The notes beneath the pieces were generated by a model. It searched no databases. It saw only the letters and a list, made by a program, of their open reading frames with translations, and had not been told where the DNA came from. The position numbers were made by a program, and so were the translations under genes. Shown here piece by piece: positions 28,556-40,461 of a DNA stretch of 64,000 nucleotides (positions are counted from its first letter, which is position 1; each line of letters begins with the position of its first letter). Source of the DNA: Marivita sp. S6314 (GTDB taxonomy: Bacteria; Pseudomonadota; Alphaproteobacteria; Rhodobacterales; Rhodobacteraceae). The stretch is taken from positions 186,001-250,000 of the forward strand of contig NZ_JALKAO010000003.1 of the NCBI RefSeq assembly GCF_023015985.1. The letters run 5' to 3'.

Positions 28556-29978
28556 CTAGCCATGCCGGGCCGCCACGGTCTTCAGCGTGGAAAACCCGTA
28601 AAGGGCTTCGAAGCCTTTTTCGCGGCCATGTCCGGATTTGCCTATCCCGCCAAAGGGCAATTCCACGCCGCCGCCCGCACCGTAATTGTTGATGAACACC
28701 TGCCCGCTGCGCAGTTTCTTGGCCATGCGCATCTGGCGTGCGCCGTTCTGGGTCCAGACCCCGGCCACTAACCCGTAGGCGGTGCCGTTGGCGATCCTGA
28801 TGGCGTCATCTTCGGTGTCGAACGGGATCAGCACCTGTACCGGGCCGAAGATCTCGTCCTGGGCCAGCCGGTGATCGGGGGCGACCGGGCCAAACAGGCG
28901 GGGTTGCACATAGGCGCCTTGGGTCGGCAGGGTTTCGGGAAGGGGCGTTTTGGCAAGCAAAGCGAGATCATCAGCGGTGTCCAGAAACGCGGTGACGCGG
29001 TCTTTTTGCGTGTGCGAGATCAGCGGCCCGATATCCGGGTCGTCCATCGCGGGACCAACGGTCTTGGCGCGATAGGCGGCGGACATGCGTTCTGCGACGG
29101 TGTCGAAGACCGGTCTTTGCACAAGAATGCGGGATGCGGCGGAACAGGTTTGGCCTGCGTTCTGAAGTCCGGCGTTGACGAGGAAAGGCAGCGCGTCGTC
29201 CAGATCGGCATCGTTGAATATGATCTGCGGTGACTTGCCGCCAAGCTCCAGTGTTACCGGGACCACGTTTGCGCCCGCAGCCTTTTGCACGGCCTGCCCG
29301 GTCCGGACCGAGCCGGTAAAGCTCAGATGGTGCACGCCGGGATGCGCGGACAGGGCGGCGCCCGCCTCAAGGCCCAGACCGGGGACCACGTTCAGCGCGC
29401 CATCCGGAAGACCGGCCTCGCGCGCGAGGCTGGCAAACATCAAAGCCGTCAGGCACGCATCTTCGGCAGGTTTCAACACGCAGGCATTGCCCATGGCCAA
29501 CGCGGCCCCAACGGACCGGCCAATGATCTGCATCGGGTAGTTCCACGGCACGATATGGCCTGTGACCCCATGGGGTTCGCGCAATGTGTAAACGGTGTAG
29601 CCATCCAGATAGGGGATCGTCTGACCATGAACCTTGTCCGCCGCGCCGCCGTAAAATTCGCAATACCGCGCAATTGCGATGGCATCCGCGCGCGCCTGGC
29701 TGAGTGGTTTGCCGACATCCAAGGCCTCAAGCTGCGCCAACAGATCAACGTGATCCAGCACGATATGCCCCAAGCGCGCAAGACACCGTCCACGATCCAG
29801 CGCCGTCATCTGTCCCCATGCGCCGTCCAGCGCGGTTTGGGCGGCTGTGACTGCCGCATCAATATCGTCGGGGGTGCCGCGCGCGATCTGACAGAGTGTA
29901 TCGCCGGTCGACGGGTTGATGAGCGGCAATGTGGCATCGGGCGCGCGCCAGTTGCCGCCGATCAGCAGGTGCGAGGGA

Positions 29979-30001
<23 letters not shown>
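28556..30001 (-). CDS. NAD(P)-dependent aldehyde dehydrogenase
   Basis: A 481-residue ALDH-superfamily enzyme with the catalytic Cys286 (NAGQTCSAASRI), general base Glu252 (LELGGKSP), the nucleotide-binding FTGSVRTGQ at about 228-236 and NYGAGGGVELPFGGIGKSGHGRE near the end. The sequence class is betaine/gamma-aminobutyraldehyde-like, but the substrate cannot be fixed. It overlaps the upstream ABC-ATPase gene by 23 bases and belongs to the transporter operon. Confidence 0.9.
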
Positions 30002-31591
<1,590 letters not shown>

Positions 31592-31595
<4 letters not shown>

Positions 31596-32407
31596 GCGCG
31601 CACCACCTTGAGGCGCGGATCAAGCGCATCCCGGAGCCCGTCACCCAGCAGGTTCAGCCCAAGGACCATGGCAATGATGGTCAGACCGGGGATCAGGGCC
31701 ACATGCGGGGCGAGCGACACCATGGTTTGGGCATCGGCCAGCATCCGTCCCCAGCTTGGGATCGGGGGTTGCGCACCCAGACCGACATAGCTCAGCCCGG
31801 CTTCGGCAAGGATGCCAAGACTGAACTGGATCGTGCCCTGGACGATCAGCAGGTTGGCGACATTCGGCAGGATATGTTCGGCGCTGATGCGGGTGCGGGT
31901 TTTGCCCGCCACTTGCGCGGCCATGATGAATTCGCGTTTCCACAAGCTGAGCGCCGCGCCGCGTGTGATTCGGGCAAAGACAGGGATGTTGAAAATCCCG
32001 ATGGCAATGATGGCGTTGGTGGCGCTGGGGCCAAAGACGGCGGTGATGAGAATGGCAATCACCAGCGAGGGAAAGGCGAAGATCAGGTCATTCATCCGCA
32101 TGATCACTTCGTCCAGCATCCCACCGCTGCGCGCCGCTGCAGCCAGCCCGAGGGGCACGCCAAGCCCCATGCCGATCCCCACGGCAACCAAGGCCACCGC
32201 AATGGAGGTGCGCGCGCCCACCATGAGCATGGACAGGATATCGCGGCCGAAATGATCCGTGCCAAGCAGGTTGTCGGCGCTGGGCGGTTTCAGGCGGTTG
32301 GCAATGTTCATCGTCTCGACACTGTCTGGCGTCCAGAGGAACGACACCAGCGCCGCGCAGACAAACAGCGCGGTCAGCGCGCCGCCAATAATCAGATTGC
32401 GGTTCAT
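31592..32407 (-). CDS. dipeptide/oligopeptide-type ABC permease (DppC-like)
   Basis: A 271-residue inner-membrane protein with about six membrane segments. The EAA loop that docks to the ATPase is in FIMAAQVAGKTRTRISAEHILPN. The N-terminal LGTDHFGRDILSML stretch is the DppC/OppC hallmark. It overlaps the ATPase start and the DppB-like stop by four bases each, so all three are coupled. Confidence 0.93.
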
Positions 32408-33351
32408 GTCCGGGCTCTCAGACGCGGATCAACCGCCGCGTAGGCCAGATCGACCACGAAATTCACAACGATCACGGCAAAGACCAGCAACATCACCACG
32501 GATTCCACCACGATCAGGTCGCGCTGGGTGATGGCCTGAAAGATCAACCGTCCAAGGCCCGGCAGGAAGAACACCTGCTCGATGATGATGGCCCCTGCCA
32601 GCAGGAAGGCAAATTGCAGACCGATGATGGTCAGCACCGGGATCAATGCGTTGCGCAGACCATGCCGCCACAAGGCTTGCCGCGACGACAGGCCCTTGGC
32701 CCGTGCGGTACGGATGAAGTCTTCGCCCAGGATATCCAGCAGGGACGACCGCATGACCCGCGTGAGGATAGCCGCCTGCGGCAGGGCAAGCGCAATGGCC
32801 GGCAGGGTGAGGGCCTTCATCCCGGTCCAGACCCCACGGTCCCACCCGGGAAAGCCCCCGGCGCTGAACCAGCGCAGATTGATGGCAAAGATCAGCACCA
32901 GCATCATCGCAAACCAGAAATTCGGAATCGCCACGCCCAGCTGCGTGGCACCGGTAACACCCAGGTCGCCAATGCCACCGCGCCGCGCTGCTGCGAAAAT
33001 CCCGGCCGGAAAGGCGATCAGTGTGGACAGCGTCAACGCGTAAAGCGCCAGCGGCAGCGACACCCAAAGCCGGTCTGCAATCATCTGGCTGACCGGGGTG
33101 CGATAGGTATAGGACGTGCCAAAATCACCGGTCAGCATCCCGCCCACCCAGCTGCGGTAACGGTCAAATTTGGACTGATCGAGGCCGAGTTCCGTGCGCA
33201 AAGCGGCCACCGTGTCGGGCTGCGCGTTGATCCCCAGCATGAAGCTGGCCGGATCGCCGGGGGCGACCTCGACCACGACAAAGATCACGAGCGAGGCAAC
33301 CAGAAGGCTGATCGCAAGCGAAACCAGTCGTTTGAGAGCATAGTGCAGCAT
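32404..33351 (-). CDS. dipeptide/oligopeptide-type ABC permease (DppB-like)
   Basis: A 315-residue inner-membrane permease with about six membrane segments. N-terminal LHYALKRLVSLAISLLVASL, then APGDPASFMLG, and the EAA loop FIRTARAKGLSSRQALWRHGLRNAL are characteristic of DppB. ATG 33351 is chosen; a GTG at 33360 is in frame. First gene of the operon. A periplasmic binding-protein gene, normally adjacent, is missing: the upstream DNA holds palindromes and then phhB. Confidence 0.92.
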   Translation of the reverse strand: MLHYALKRLVSLAISLLVASLVIFVVVEVAPGDPASFMLGINAQPDTVAALRTELGLDQSKFDRYRSWVGGMLTGDFGTSYTYRTPVSQMIADRLWVSLPLALYALTLSTLIAFPAGIFAAARRGGIGDLGVTGATQLGVAIPNFWFAMMLVLIFAINLRWFSAGGFPGWDRGVWTGMKALTLPAIALALPQAAILTRVMRSSLLDILGEDFIRTARAKGLSSRQALWRHGLRNALIPVLTIIGLQFAFLLAGAIIIEQVFFLPGLGRLIFQAITQRDLIVVESVVMLLVFAVIVVNFVVDLAYAAVDPRLRART

Positions 33352-33395
33352 CCCAGGCACGTTAGGACAGGGCGATCCGATTGGGAATGCGTATC

Positions 33396-33472
33396 AAGCG
33401 TCTTCGAAGACGCTTAGACAAGCCAATTCGAATTGGCTTGCCACCGGCGCGCGTGATCTGCAGTCGCGCGCC
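33396..33472. repeat. cluster of three palindromes
   Basis: In order: arms AAGCGTCTTC plus complement (33396-33415, 20 bases); arms CAAGCCAATTC plus complement (33419-33440, 22 bases); and GGCGCGCG (33446-33453) with CGCGCGCC (33465-33472). All are perfect. They lie just after the phhB stop and just before the ABC operon, both minus strand, and could mark a transcript end. The second shares a 20-base core with 56652-56679. Confidence 0.8.
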
Positions 33473-33763
33473 CTACAGACTGTCGAGCTTGCGTGCCAGT
33501 TTGGCATCCAGCGCGGACAGGCCATCCACGTCATGTGTGATCAGGACAACCTCGACCCGGTTGTAGACGTTGGACCATTCCGGGTGATGGTTCCATTTTT
33601 CCGCCCAAAGTGCGGCGCGGGTCATCCAGCCGAACGCTTCGGTGAAATCCTTGAACTTGAAGGTTTTCGAGATCGCATCCCGCTCGGTGTCCAGTGTCCA
33701 TCCGGCCTCAAGCAATGGGTCCAGGATGGTCTTGCGTGCGGTGTCTGAAAGTCTTTCGGTCAT
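33473..33763 (-). CDS. phhB: pterin-4a-carbinolamine dehydratase
   Basis: Dehydrates 4a-hydroxytetrahydropterin, recycling the cofactor of phenylalanine hydroxylase. It has 96 residues, the normal length. The family core is [19 protein letters not shown], then [20 protein letters not shown], with the paired His residues and final Asp region typical of PCD/DCoH. No phenylalanine hydroxylase gene is nearby. The start overlaps the GNAT gene stop by ATGA. Confidence 0.94.
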   Translation of the reverse strand: MTERLSDTARKTILDPLLEAGWTLDTERDAISKTFKFKDFTEAFGWMTRAALWAEKWNHHPEWSNVYNRVEVVLITHDVDGLSALDAKLARKLDSL

Positions 33764-34962
33764 TCGTGATCCTCGATATCGCCTTTGCGGAATGGTCCGT
33801 ATTGGGTCAGCACTTCGATGTCCTGCCCGACGGCGTCGGCTTCTGCCTCCAGATACCGCGCCACCGCTTCAGAGAAACCGGGATCGCCGATCCAATGCAA
33901 GGAGTGTGTGAAAACCGGCAGATATCCGCGTGACAGTTTGTGTTCGCCCTGCGCCCCGGCTTCGACCCGGTTCTGCCCATGCGCAATCGCGTAATCCATC
34001 GCCTGATAGTAACACAGTTCGAAATGCAGGCAGGGATGATCTTCGGTGCAGCCCCAGTAGCGCCCATAAAGCGTGTCGCGTCCGATGACATTCATCGCAC
34101 CGGCAACCCAACGCCCGTCCCGTTCTGCCATCACCAGCAGGATGTCATCGCGCAAGCGCTCCTGCGCGATGTCAAAGAACTTGCGCGTGAGATAGGGCGT
34201 GCCCCATTTGCGCGCGCCGGTGTCCTGATAGAACGCCCAGAACGCGTCCCAATGGTCTGGCGTGATCTGGTCGCCCGTAAACTGGTGGATCGTGCCACCA
34301 AAAGACTGTGCCCGCTGCCGTTCCTTGCGGATCGCCTTGCGTTTGCGTGAACTCAGGTCGCCAAGAAAGGCATCAAAGCTGTCATAGCCCCGGTTTTCCC
34401 AGTGATATTGCTGTGTCCGCCTGCGCAGCAATCCGATCTGTTCGCCCGCAATCGCCTCGGCCTCGGTGCAGAATGTGATGTGGAGCGAGGACAGGTCATT
34501 GTCAGACGCCACCTGAATAGCGCCCTGAACCAGCGCGCTCAAGCCCTCTACCTCGTATCCCGGTCGTGCCAGCAACCGGCGTCCCGTGGCCGGGGTAAAC
34601 GGCACGGCAATTTGAAGTTTGGGGTAATATCGCCCGCCCGCACGTTCAAAGGCGTGGGCCCAGTTATGGTCGAAGATGTATTCGCCCTGGCTGTGGCTTT
34701 TGGCGTAAAGCGGCGCGCAGGCAATGATCTTGCCGTCCATTTCGGCCGTCAGGTAGCGCGGATCCCAGCCTGTGCCCGGGCCGACCGACCCACTGTCCTC
34801 GAACGCCTTGAGAAAGCGATGGGTTGTGAACGGATCGTAGGCACGTCCGCCATCTGCCACTTCGGGACACGCGCAGGCATCCCAGTCCATCGCCGCGATC
34901 TGCGAGATGGAGCCGTGCATGCTGATGGCAATGGTTGCTGCGTCTTCCGTCTGGTCCGACAT
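33760..34962 (-). CDS. FemAB-like GNAT acetyltransferase (DUF482 type)
   Basis: A 400-residue GNAT-fold protein of the family once called DUF482/peptidogalycan biosynthesis. Visible family segments: [20 protein letters not shown]-like [19 protein letters not shown], then [20 protein letters not shown] in the middle, then [20 protein letters not shown] and [14 protein letters not shown]. The function is not established despite the annotation often seen; an aminoacyl or acyl transfer role is assumed from fold. Start at 34962 (MSDQTEDAA), with the frame open upstream. It overlaps phhB. Confidence 0.83.
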   Translation of the reverse strand: MSDQTEDAATIAISMHGSISQIAAMDWDACACPEVADGGRAYDPFTTHRFLKAFEDSGSVGPGTGWDPRYLTAEMDGKIIACAPLYAKSHSQGEYIFDHNWAHAFERAGGRYYPKLQIAVPFTPATGRRLLARPGYEVEGLSALVQGAIQVASDNDLSSLHITFCTEAEAIAGEQIGLLRRRTQQYHWENRGYDSFDAFLGDLSSRKRKAIRKERQRAQSFGGTIHQFTGDQITPDHWDAFWAFYQDTGARKWGTPYLTRKFFDIAQERLRDDILLVMAERDGRWVAGAMNVIGRDTLYGRYWGCTEDHPCLHFELCYYQAMDYAIAHGQNRVEAGAQGEHKLSRGYLPVFTHSLHWIGDPGFSEAVARYLEAEADAVGQDIEVLTQYGPFRKGDIEDHE

Positions 34963-35010
34963 GGCCGTTCCCTGGTTACGCTTCACTAAGTGGACCGCTC
35001 CGGGACGGGT

Positions 35011-35766
35011 TCAAGCGGCATATCCCTCAAAGGTGATGTTGTCGGCCACCTTGCGGGCCTCTTGTTCCTGCTCAACGCTGCGCACCGTCCAACAGAAAAT
35101 TGGCACCCGCCGTGCCTTGAGCTGTTCGACACGCGGCGCATTCAGATTGGTGACGTCATGGCTGAGAAAATCAGCGCCGACCGTTTCGAAATCCGGGATC
35201 GCAGCCAGACGCGCGCGCGTGTCCACCGGCACCTGGGGTTCGTCGCTCTTGCGCCAGGCCGAACTGATCAAACCGCGTGGGATGTCCGGGCAAAGGCGCT
35301 GCAACGGTGCGATCATGTTCGGGTTGAATGACATCAGCGCGACATCTCCCCGGTATTCGGCCAAGGCCTGCGCCGTTGCGGCCTCCAATACGCCGTCCGT
35401 GACGCCCATTTCGCCATGCTGGTCCTTGAGTTCGACCAAAAGCGGCACAGCGCCATCAACCTGGGTCAGCACGTCGGCAAAGGTCGGGATCCTGTCCATC
35501 CCGCCTGTCAGCACGATCTTCTGTAACGCATCGGCATCCCTGTCCCGCACTGGGCCCGACTCATCGGTCAGTCGATCCAGCACATGGTCGTGAAACACCA
35601 TGGGAACGCCATCGCGCGACAGTTGCAGGTCGAGTTCGATCCCGTACCCGGCCTTGATCGCCGCAGCAAAGGCGGATGGGCTGTTTTCACTCCGCCCGTT
35701 TGCCGTGTTGTGATACCCGCGATGCGCGATGGGTTTGGTAAAGAACGCCGGGGACAAGCGGGTCAT
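35011..35766 (-). CDS. glycerophosphodiester phosphodiesterase family protein
   Basis: A 251-residue TIM-barrel enzyme. The GDPD catalytic motif is seen at the start: PIAHRGYHNTANGRSENSPS (His15, Arg16, Glu27), then the metal site IELDLQLSRDGVPMVFHD. It hydrolyses glycerophosphodiesters to glycerol 3-phosphate and an alcohol. No signal peptide, so cytoplasmic; possibly lipid head-group recycling. It overlaps RidA by four bases. Confidence 0.92.
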   Translation of the reverse strand: MTRLSPAFFTKPIAHRGYHNTANGRSENSPSAFAAAIKAGYGIELDLQLSRDGVPMVFHDHVLDRLTDESGPVRDRDADALQKIVLTGGMDRIPTFADVLTQVDGAVPLLVELKDQHGEMGVTDGVLEAATAQALAEYRGDVALMSFNPNMIAPLQRLCPDIPRGLISSAWRKSDEPQVPVDTRARLAAIPDFETVGADFLSHDVTNLNAPRVEQLKARRVPIFCWTVRSVEQEQEARKVADNITFEGYAA

Positions 35767-36224
35767 AGGAGTTCGAAGATGCCTTCGATTTCCACGGCAA
35801 CGCCAAAGGGCAGCGACGCGGCGGAAACAGCCGAGCGCGCGTGGCGTCCCTTGTCCCCCAGCACGGCAACCATCAGGTCCGATGCGCCGTTGATGACCTT
35901 AGGCTGGTCGGGGAAGTCCGCTGTTGAATTGACGAACCCGACCAGTTTGACCAACCGCACACGGCTCAGATCGCCATCAGCGGCCTTGCGTGCCTGCGCC
36001 AGCAAGTTGAGCGCGCAGTATTTCGCGGCCTCCGCTCCAGCGTCGACGTCCAGATCATCCCCCAGTTTTCCCGAAACCAAGCCGTCCGGCCCGGCGGGAA
36101 GCTGACCCGAGACATAGATCTGGTTTCCGGTCACGACATAGGGCACGTAATTCGCAGCCGGGGCTGGCGCATCCGGCAGGCTGAGCCCGAGGTCTGCAAG
36201 GCGGGCGTCGATGGCATTGGTCAT
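35763..36224 (-). CDS. RidA (YjgF) family protein
   Basis: A 153-residue member of the YjgF/RidA family, in the longer branch. Conserved pieces are YVSGQLPAGPDG, the central Asn-rich NLLAQARKAADGD, then LVKLVGFVNSTADFPDQPKVINGAS, and the final GVAVEIEGIFEL. The true RidA catalytic Arg (in R-S-A-V) is present in HARSAVSAASLPFG. RidA proteins hydrolyse reactive enamine/imine intermediates; the branch's substrate is open. Starts the two-gene unit with the GDPD gene. Confidence 0.88.
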   Translation of the reverse strand: MTNAIDARLADLGLSLPDAPAPAANYVPYVVTGNQIYVSGQLPAGPDGLVSGKLGDDLDVDAGAEAAKYCALNLLAQARKAADGDLSRVRLVKLVGFVNSTADFPDQPKVINGASDLMVAVLGDKGRHARSAVSAASLPFGVAVEIEGIFELL

Positions 36225-36315
36225 TGGAGTCTCCCCTTTGTGGTGGTCGGACGCTATTGCGGGCGGTCGGAAATGGGAAGGGGGGCATCCCCCGAAAACA
36301 CCGGATCGACGGGCG

Positions 36316-38487
36316 TTAATTGCCGCCCAGAATATCGCGCAGCAATTGGTTCAACGCGTTCTCAAGCGCGTTGCCATTGCCACGTTGCGGCGCGGGTTGC
36401 TGCGGTTGGGGTTGCGACTTTGGTTGTGCAACGGGTCTCGGGCGTGTCGGTGCGATCATCGGCAATGGGCGCGCGGGCAGGCCCTCATGGACGCGCACCA
36501 TGGTCTCGCGCCAGATTTCGGCAGGCAGGCCCCCACCGGTGACCCCGGTCAGCGGGGTGTTGTCATCATATCCCATCCAGACCCCGGCCACGTAATCGGC
36601 CGTAAACCCGATGAACCACGCGTCTCGCGCGGCCTGTGTTGTGCCGGTCTTTCCTGCAGCCTGACGATCTGGCAGGCGCGCGCGGGTGCCGGTGCCTGTC
36701 GCGACGACCTTTTCCATCATCCAGATCAGCTGACGCGCCGCCTCTTCTTGGATCACACGTTCGCCAATGCCGCCACCGGTCCCCATCAGCGGTTGATCAT
36801 CGCCCACCAAGCGTAATTCCTTCAGACCGTACGGCGTAACCGACGATCCGCCGTTCAGGATGCCTGCGAACGCGCCGGTCATTTCCAGCAGCGATGCTTC
36901 GCTCGCGCCCAGTGCAAGCGCGGGTGTGTCGGTCAGGTCACTGATGATCCCGAAATCTTCGGACACTTTGCGCACCAGATCGCGGCCTACAGATTCAGAC
37001 ACCTTGACCGCCGGAACGTTCAGACTGCGCGCAAGGGCATCAACCAGCGTGACGGTGCCGTTGAACTCTCGGGAATAGTTCTCGGGGCACCATTCGCCAG
37101 AGCCCGGAATGTTCATGCAGAACTTGTCGTCGAGTACCGTGTCATACGGGCTGTAGCCCAGCTCCAGCGCCGTGGCATAGACAAACGGTTTGAACGCCGA
37201 TCCGGTCTGCCGCTTGGCTTGGGTTGCGCGGTTGAACACGCCAGACACGTTTGTCTTGCGCCCGCCGACCATCCCGCGCACCGCGCCATCGGCGGACATC
37301 ACGACCACGGCGGCCTGCGCCTTGGAGCCTTCGCGCACCTTGGTCGAAAAAATCTCTTTCACCGCGTCTTCGATGGATTTCTGGATACGCTGATCCAATG
37401 TGGTCGAAATGATGACGTCTTCGGTGGTGTCGCGCGTAAAGAAGTCCGGGCCGGACTGCATCACCCAATCCGCAAAATACCCGCCCGTCTGGGTTTGCGC
37501 CTTGCGCGACAGCGTGGCGGGATCGGCCTGCGCCGCGCGGGTCTGAGAATCGGTCAGATAGCCTTGTTCGTTCATCAGGCGCAGAACGGTGGCGGCGCGC
37601 GCCTGTGACCGTTCGAGGTTGGATGTCGGGGCAAGGCTGCTGGGCGCGGTCAAAAGCCCGGCGATCATCGCGCTTTCCTGCGGTGTCAGGGCCGAGGCAG
37701 GTTTCGAGAAATACCGCTGGGCCGCCGCCGCCGCACCATAGGCACCGCCGCCCATATACGCGCGGTTCAGATAGATCGAAAGGATCTCGTCCTTGGTGTA
37801 CTTGATCTCCATCGCAAGGGCGTAGATGGCCTCCTTGGCCTTGCGGGACAGCGATCCGCGTCGGCAATCGGCGACGTATTCGGATTCGTTTTTCCACTCG
37901 TTGGGGTCATACGCGACGCCGAGGCACAACAGCTTTGCGGTTTGCTGTGTGATCGTGGAACCCCCATGCCCGGACAAGGGCCCGCGCCCTTCAGACAGGT
38001 TGATGCGCACCGCGGACGCCACCCCGCGCGGAGATATTCCGAAATGACGGTAAAAGCGCTTGTCTTCGGTTGCCACCACCGCGTTCTTGAGATGTGGTGA
38101 CACGGTGTCTGCGGTCACGATCCCGCCGAACTGATCCCCGCGCCAGGCAAAGGCGACGTCATTGCGGTCCAGCAATTGCACGGAACCCCGCGCCCGGCCA
38201 TCCGACGCCGCCGACACGTCTGGCAATGTTGTGTAGGTATACCCCACGAAAAGCGCGATGATCGGCGCCGCAACAATGCCCGCGCGCACAAACAAGCGAA
38301 AGAAAAAGCGGAAAATCCAGCCAAACAGGCGACCGAAGAAACCCAGAATGCCCCGTCGCGGTGCCTTGGCGCGGGGTGTCTTGCGCTTTGTCGTTGCCGT
38401 TTTCCGGGGTTTTGCCGCCTTGGCTGTTTTCTTGGGGTATCGGCGGTCCGCCACCAGACGGCCCTTGCCTCGTCGTGAATCAGCCAT
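36316..38487 (-). CDS. class A penicillin-binding protein (transglycosylase-transpeptidase)
   Basis: A 723-residue bifunctional murein synthase. There is a basic cytoplasmic tail (residues 1-65, Lys/Arg-rich) and a membrane anchor (about 67-85). The GT51 glycosyltransferase domain has catalytic Glu141 (ATEDKRFYRHFG), and the transpeptidase domain has Ser430-x-x-Lys433 (TGSAFKP), Ser488-Leu-Asn490 and Lys613-Thr-Gly615. The C-terminus is Pro/Gln-rich then Asn-rich. It is shorter than E. coli PBP1a because it lacks an inserted OB domain, like PBP1A/2D-type proteins of alphaproteobacteria. Confidence 0.94.
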   Translation of the reverse strand: MADSRRGKGRLVADRRYPKKTAKAAKPRKTATTKRKTPRAKAPRRGILGFFGRLFGWIFRFFFRLFVRAGIVAAPIIALFVGYTYTTLPDVSAASDGRARGSVQLLDRNDVAFAWRGDQFGGIVTADTVSPHLKNAVVATEDKRFYRHFGISPRGVASAVRINLSEGRGPLSGHGGSTITQQTAKLLCLGVAYDPNEWKNESEYVADCRRGSLSRKAKEAIYALAMEIKYTKDEILSIYLNRAYMGGGAYGAAAAAQRYFSKPASALTPQESAMIAGLLTAPSSLAPTSNLERSQARAATVLRLMNEQGYLTDSQTRAAQADPATLSRKAQTQTGGYFADWVMQSGPDFFTRDTTEDVIISTTLDQRIQKSIEDAVKEIFSTKVREGSKAQAAVVVMSADGAVRGMVGGRKTNVSGVFNRATQAKRQTGSAFKPFVYATALELGYSPYDTVLDDKFCMNIPGSGEWCPENYSREFNGTVTLVDALARSLNVPAVKVSESVGRDLVRKVSEDFGIISDLTDTPALALGASEASLLEMTGAFAGILNGGSSVTPYGLKELRLVGDDQPLMGTGGGIGERVIQEEAARQLIWMMEKVVATGTGTRARLPDRQAAGKTGTTQAARDAWFIGFTADYVAGVWMGYDDNTPLTGVTGGGLPAEIWRETMVRVHEGLPARPLPMIAPTRPRPVAQPKSQPQPQQPAPQRGNGNALENALNQLLRDILGGN

Positions 38488-38608
38488 ACCGACCGCCTGT
38501 TTTACTGCCCATTTTTTACCAATTTAGTGGCTTTCGCTGTGGATGTGCACCTGTGTCGGCAGGGCAGGCCCATTTTTTGTTCGATTAATTCGTAATCAAA
38601 GTCGTGGA

Positions 38609-38628
38609 TTTGTGCAAAATTTGTGCAA
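38609..38628. promoter_or_regulatory. direct repeat upstream of glnK (possible NtrC-type site)
   Basis: TTTGTGCAA occurs twice (38609-38617 and 38620-38628) with an 11-base period, one helical turn. On the minus strand each copy contains TGCAC-A, resembling NtrC half-sites. It is about 110 bases before the glnK start. Suggestive of nitrogen control, unproven. Confidence 0.4.
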
Positions 38629-38738
38629 CTTCCCGGCATCCACATCCTTTTATCGGCCCTCTTTCCTTTCATTCGCGTCCCGTCGCGCCGTTTTCTGCAG
38701 GTGCAAAGACGACCGACCTGCATCTGAAAGGGGCCAAG

Positions 38739-39077
38739 GTGAAGTTCATCATAGCAACGATCAAGCCGTTCAAGCTTGAAGAGGTCCGCGAGGCGCTCAC
38801 TGACATCGGCGTACGCGGCATGATGGTAACAGAAATAAAAGGGTTCGGCTCTCAGTCGGGCCATACCGAAATCTACCGTGGTGCGGAATACGCGGTGAAT
38901 TTTGTTCCGAAAATCAAACTCGAAATCGTGGTCGCTGCCGACATGGCCGACCAGGTGATCGACACGATCACGAAAACCGCCCGCACCGGCAAAATCGGTG
39001 ACGGCAAGATCTTCGTTCTGGATGCGCAGCAAGCCATTCGCGTGCGCACCGGCGAAACCAATGGCGACGCGCTTTGA
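38739..39077 (+). CDS. glnK: nitrogen regulatory protein PII (GlnK/GlnB)
   Basis: Trimeric nitrogen/2-oxoglutarate sensor of 112 residues, the standard PII length. The uridylylation site Tyr51 is in the T-loop GHTEIYRGAEYAVNF, and the B and C loop regions (KTARTGKIGDGKIFV, then RTGETNGDAL) are intact. The GTG at 38739 after AAAGGGG is the only start giving this N-terminus (KFIIATIKPFKL). It pairs with amtB 30 bases downstream, which by the general rule argues for GlnK, regulating ammonium uptake through AmtB. Confidence 0.95.
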   Translation: MKFIIATIKPFKLEEVREALTDIGVRGMMVTEIKGFGSQSGHTEIYRGAEYAVNFVPKIKLEIVVAADMADQVIDTITKTARTGKIGDGKIFVLDAQQAIRVRTGETNGDAL

Positions 39078-39107
39078 ACCAGCGCTGTGACAGAGACTAG
39101 GGGAAAC

Positions 39108-40427
39108 ATGACGATGAAACTATTCAAGACACTCCTGCCCGCTGCCGCGCTTGTCGCGTTGCCAGCGATGGGCATGGCTCAAGAGGCCGCCGCGCCCACG
39201 ATGGACGAGGTCGGGCCGTATATCTTCACCACATTGCTGTTCCTGATGGCCGGTTTTCTGGTGTTTTTCATGGCCGCAGGGTTCGCGATGCTCGAAGCGG
39301 GCCTTGTCCGCTCCAAGAACGTGGCCATGCAGCTGACCAAGAATATCGCGCTCTTTTCGATCGCGGCCATCATGTACTGGCTCATCGGTTTCAACACGAT
39401 GTATCCGGGTGATTTCAATGGCTTCTTTGCGCTGGGTGGTCAGACGGTTCTGGACGCTGTGGGGGTCGCGCCAGAAGATGCCGCCCTTGATTACGCATCT
39501 GTCGGGTCGGACTTCTTCTTCCAGCTGGTGTTCGTCGCCGCAACCGCGTCCATCGTGTCCGGTGCCGTGGCCGAACGGATCAAGCTGTGGCCGTTCCTGG
39601 CCTTCGTGGTTGTGCTGACCGGCATCATGTACCCGATCTCGGGTTCGTGGAAATGGGGCGGCGGCTGGCTCGATGCGATGGGCTTCTCTGACTTCGCGGG
39701 CTCCACAGTTGTGCATTCGGTTGGTGGCTGGGCTGCGCTGGCGGGGGTCATCATCCTTGGGCCGCGCCTTGGCAAATACGGCAAAGACGGCAAGGTAAAT
39801 CCGATCCCGGGCTCCAACCTCGCGCTTGCCACCTTGGGTACGTTTATCCTGTGGCTCGGCTGGTTCGGCTTTAACGGCGGCTCGCAGCTTGCCATGGGCA
39901 CCGTGGGCGACGTGTCGGATGTCAGCCGCATCTTTGCAAACACCAACATGGCGGCCGCCGCCGGTGCTGTCACGGCGCTGATCCTGACACAGCTTCTCTA
40001 CAAGAAGGTCGATCTGACGATGGTTCTGAACGGTGCACTGGCGGGCCTCGTGTCCATCACCGCTGAACCGCTTGCGCCGACCCTGTTTGGTGCGCTCTGG
40101 ATTGGTGGCATCGGTGGTGTGATCGTGGTCTTCGCCGTGCCGTTCCTCGACAAGCTCAAGATCGACGACGTTGTCGGCGCGATCCCGGTGCACCTGTTTG
40201 CCGGCATCTGGGGCACAATCGCGGTGATCTTCTACGGTGAAGCCAACCTGATCACCCAGTTGATCGGCATTGCGGCCTACGGTGCCTTCACTTTTGTCGG
40301 TGCGATGATCCTCTGGACCATCCTCAAGGCAACCGTGGGCATCCGTGTCTCCGAAGAAGAAGAGATCAACGGGCTCGACATGGCAGAGCTGGGCATGGAG
40401 GCCTATCCCGAATTTTCCAAGGGCTGA
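39108..40427 (+). CDS. amtB: ammonium transporter
   Basis: Eleven-helix ammonium channel of 439 residues. A cleavable signal peptide (MTMKLFKTLLPAAALVALPAMGMA) precedes the mature chain, as usual for AmtB. The pore twin-histidine positions are in STVVHSVGGWAAL and VHLFAGIWGT; FAMLEAGLVRSKNVAMQL is the helix-1 signature. ATG 39108 follows AGGGGAAAC; an in-frame GTG at 39087 is less likely. Probably co-transcribed with glnK; a strong terminator follows. Confidence 0.97.
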   Translation: MTMKLFKTLLPAAALVALPAMGMAQEAAAPTMDEVGPYIFTTLLFLMAGFLVFFMAAGFAMLEAGLVRSKNVAMQLTKNIALFSIAAIMYWLIGFNTMYPGDFNGFFALGGQTVLDAVGVAPEDAALDYASVGSDFFFQLVFVAATASIVSGAVAERIKLWPFLAFVVVLTGIMYPISGSWKWGGGWLDAMGFSDFAGSTVVHSVGGWAALAGVIILGPRLGKYGKDGKVNPIPGSNLALATLGTFILWLGWFGFNGGSQLAMGTVGDVSDVSRIFANTNMAAAAGAVTALILTQLLYKKVDLTMVLNGALAGLVSITAEPLAPTLFGALWIGGIGGVIVVFAVPFLDKLKIDDVVGAIPVHLFAGIWGTIAVIFYGEANLITQLIGIAAYGAFTFVGAMILWTILKATVGIRVSEEEEINGLDMAELGMEAYPEFSKG

Positions 40428-40461
40428 ACCCCTTTGTCTGAACGGTCTTTCGGGACCCATG

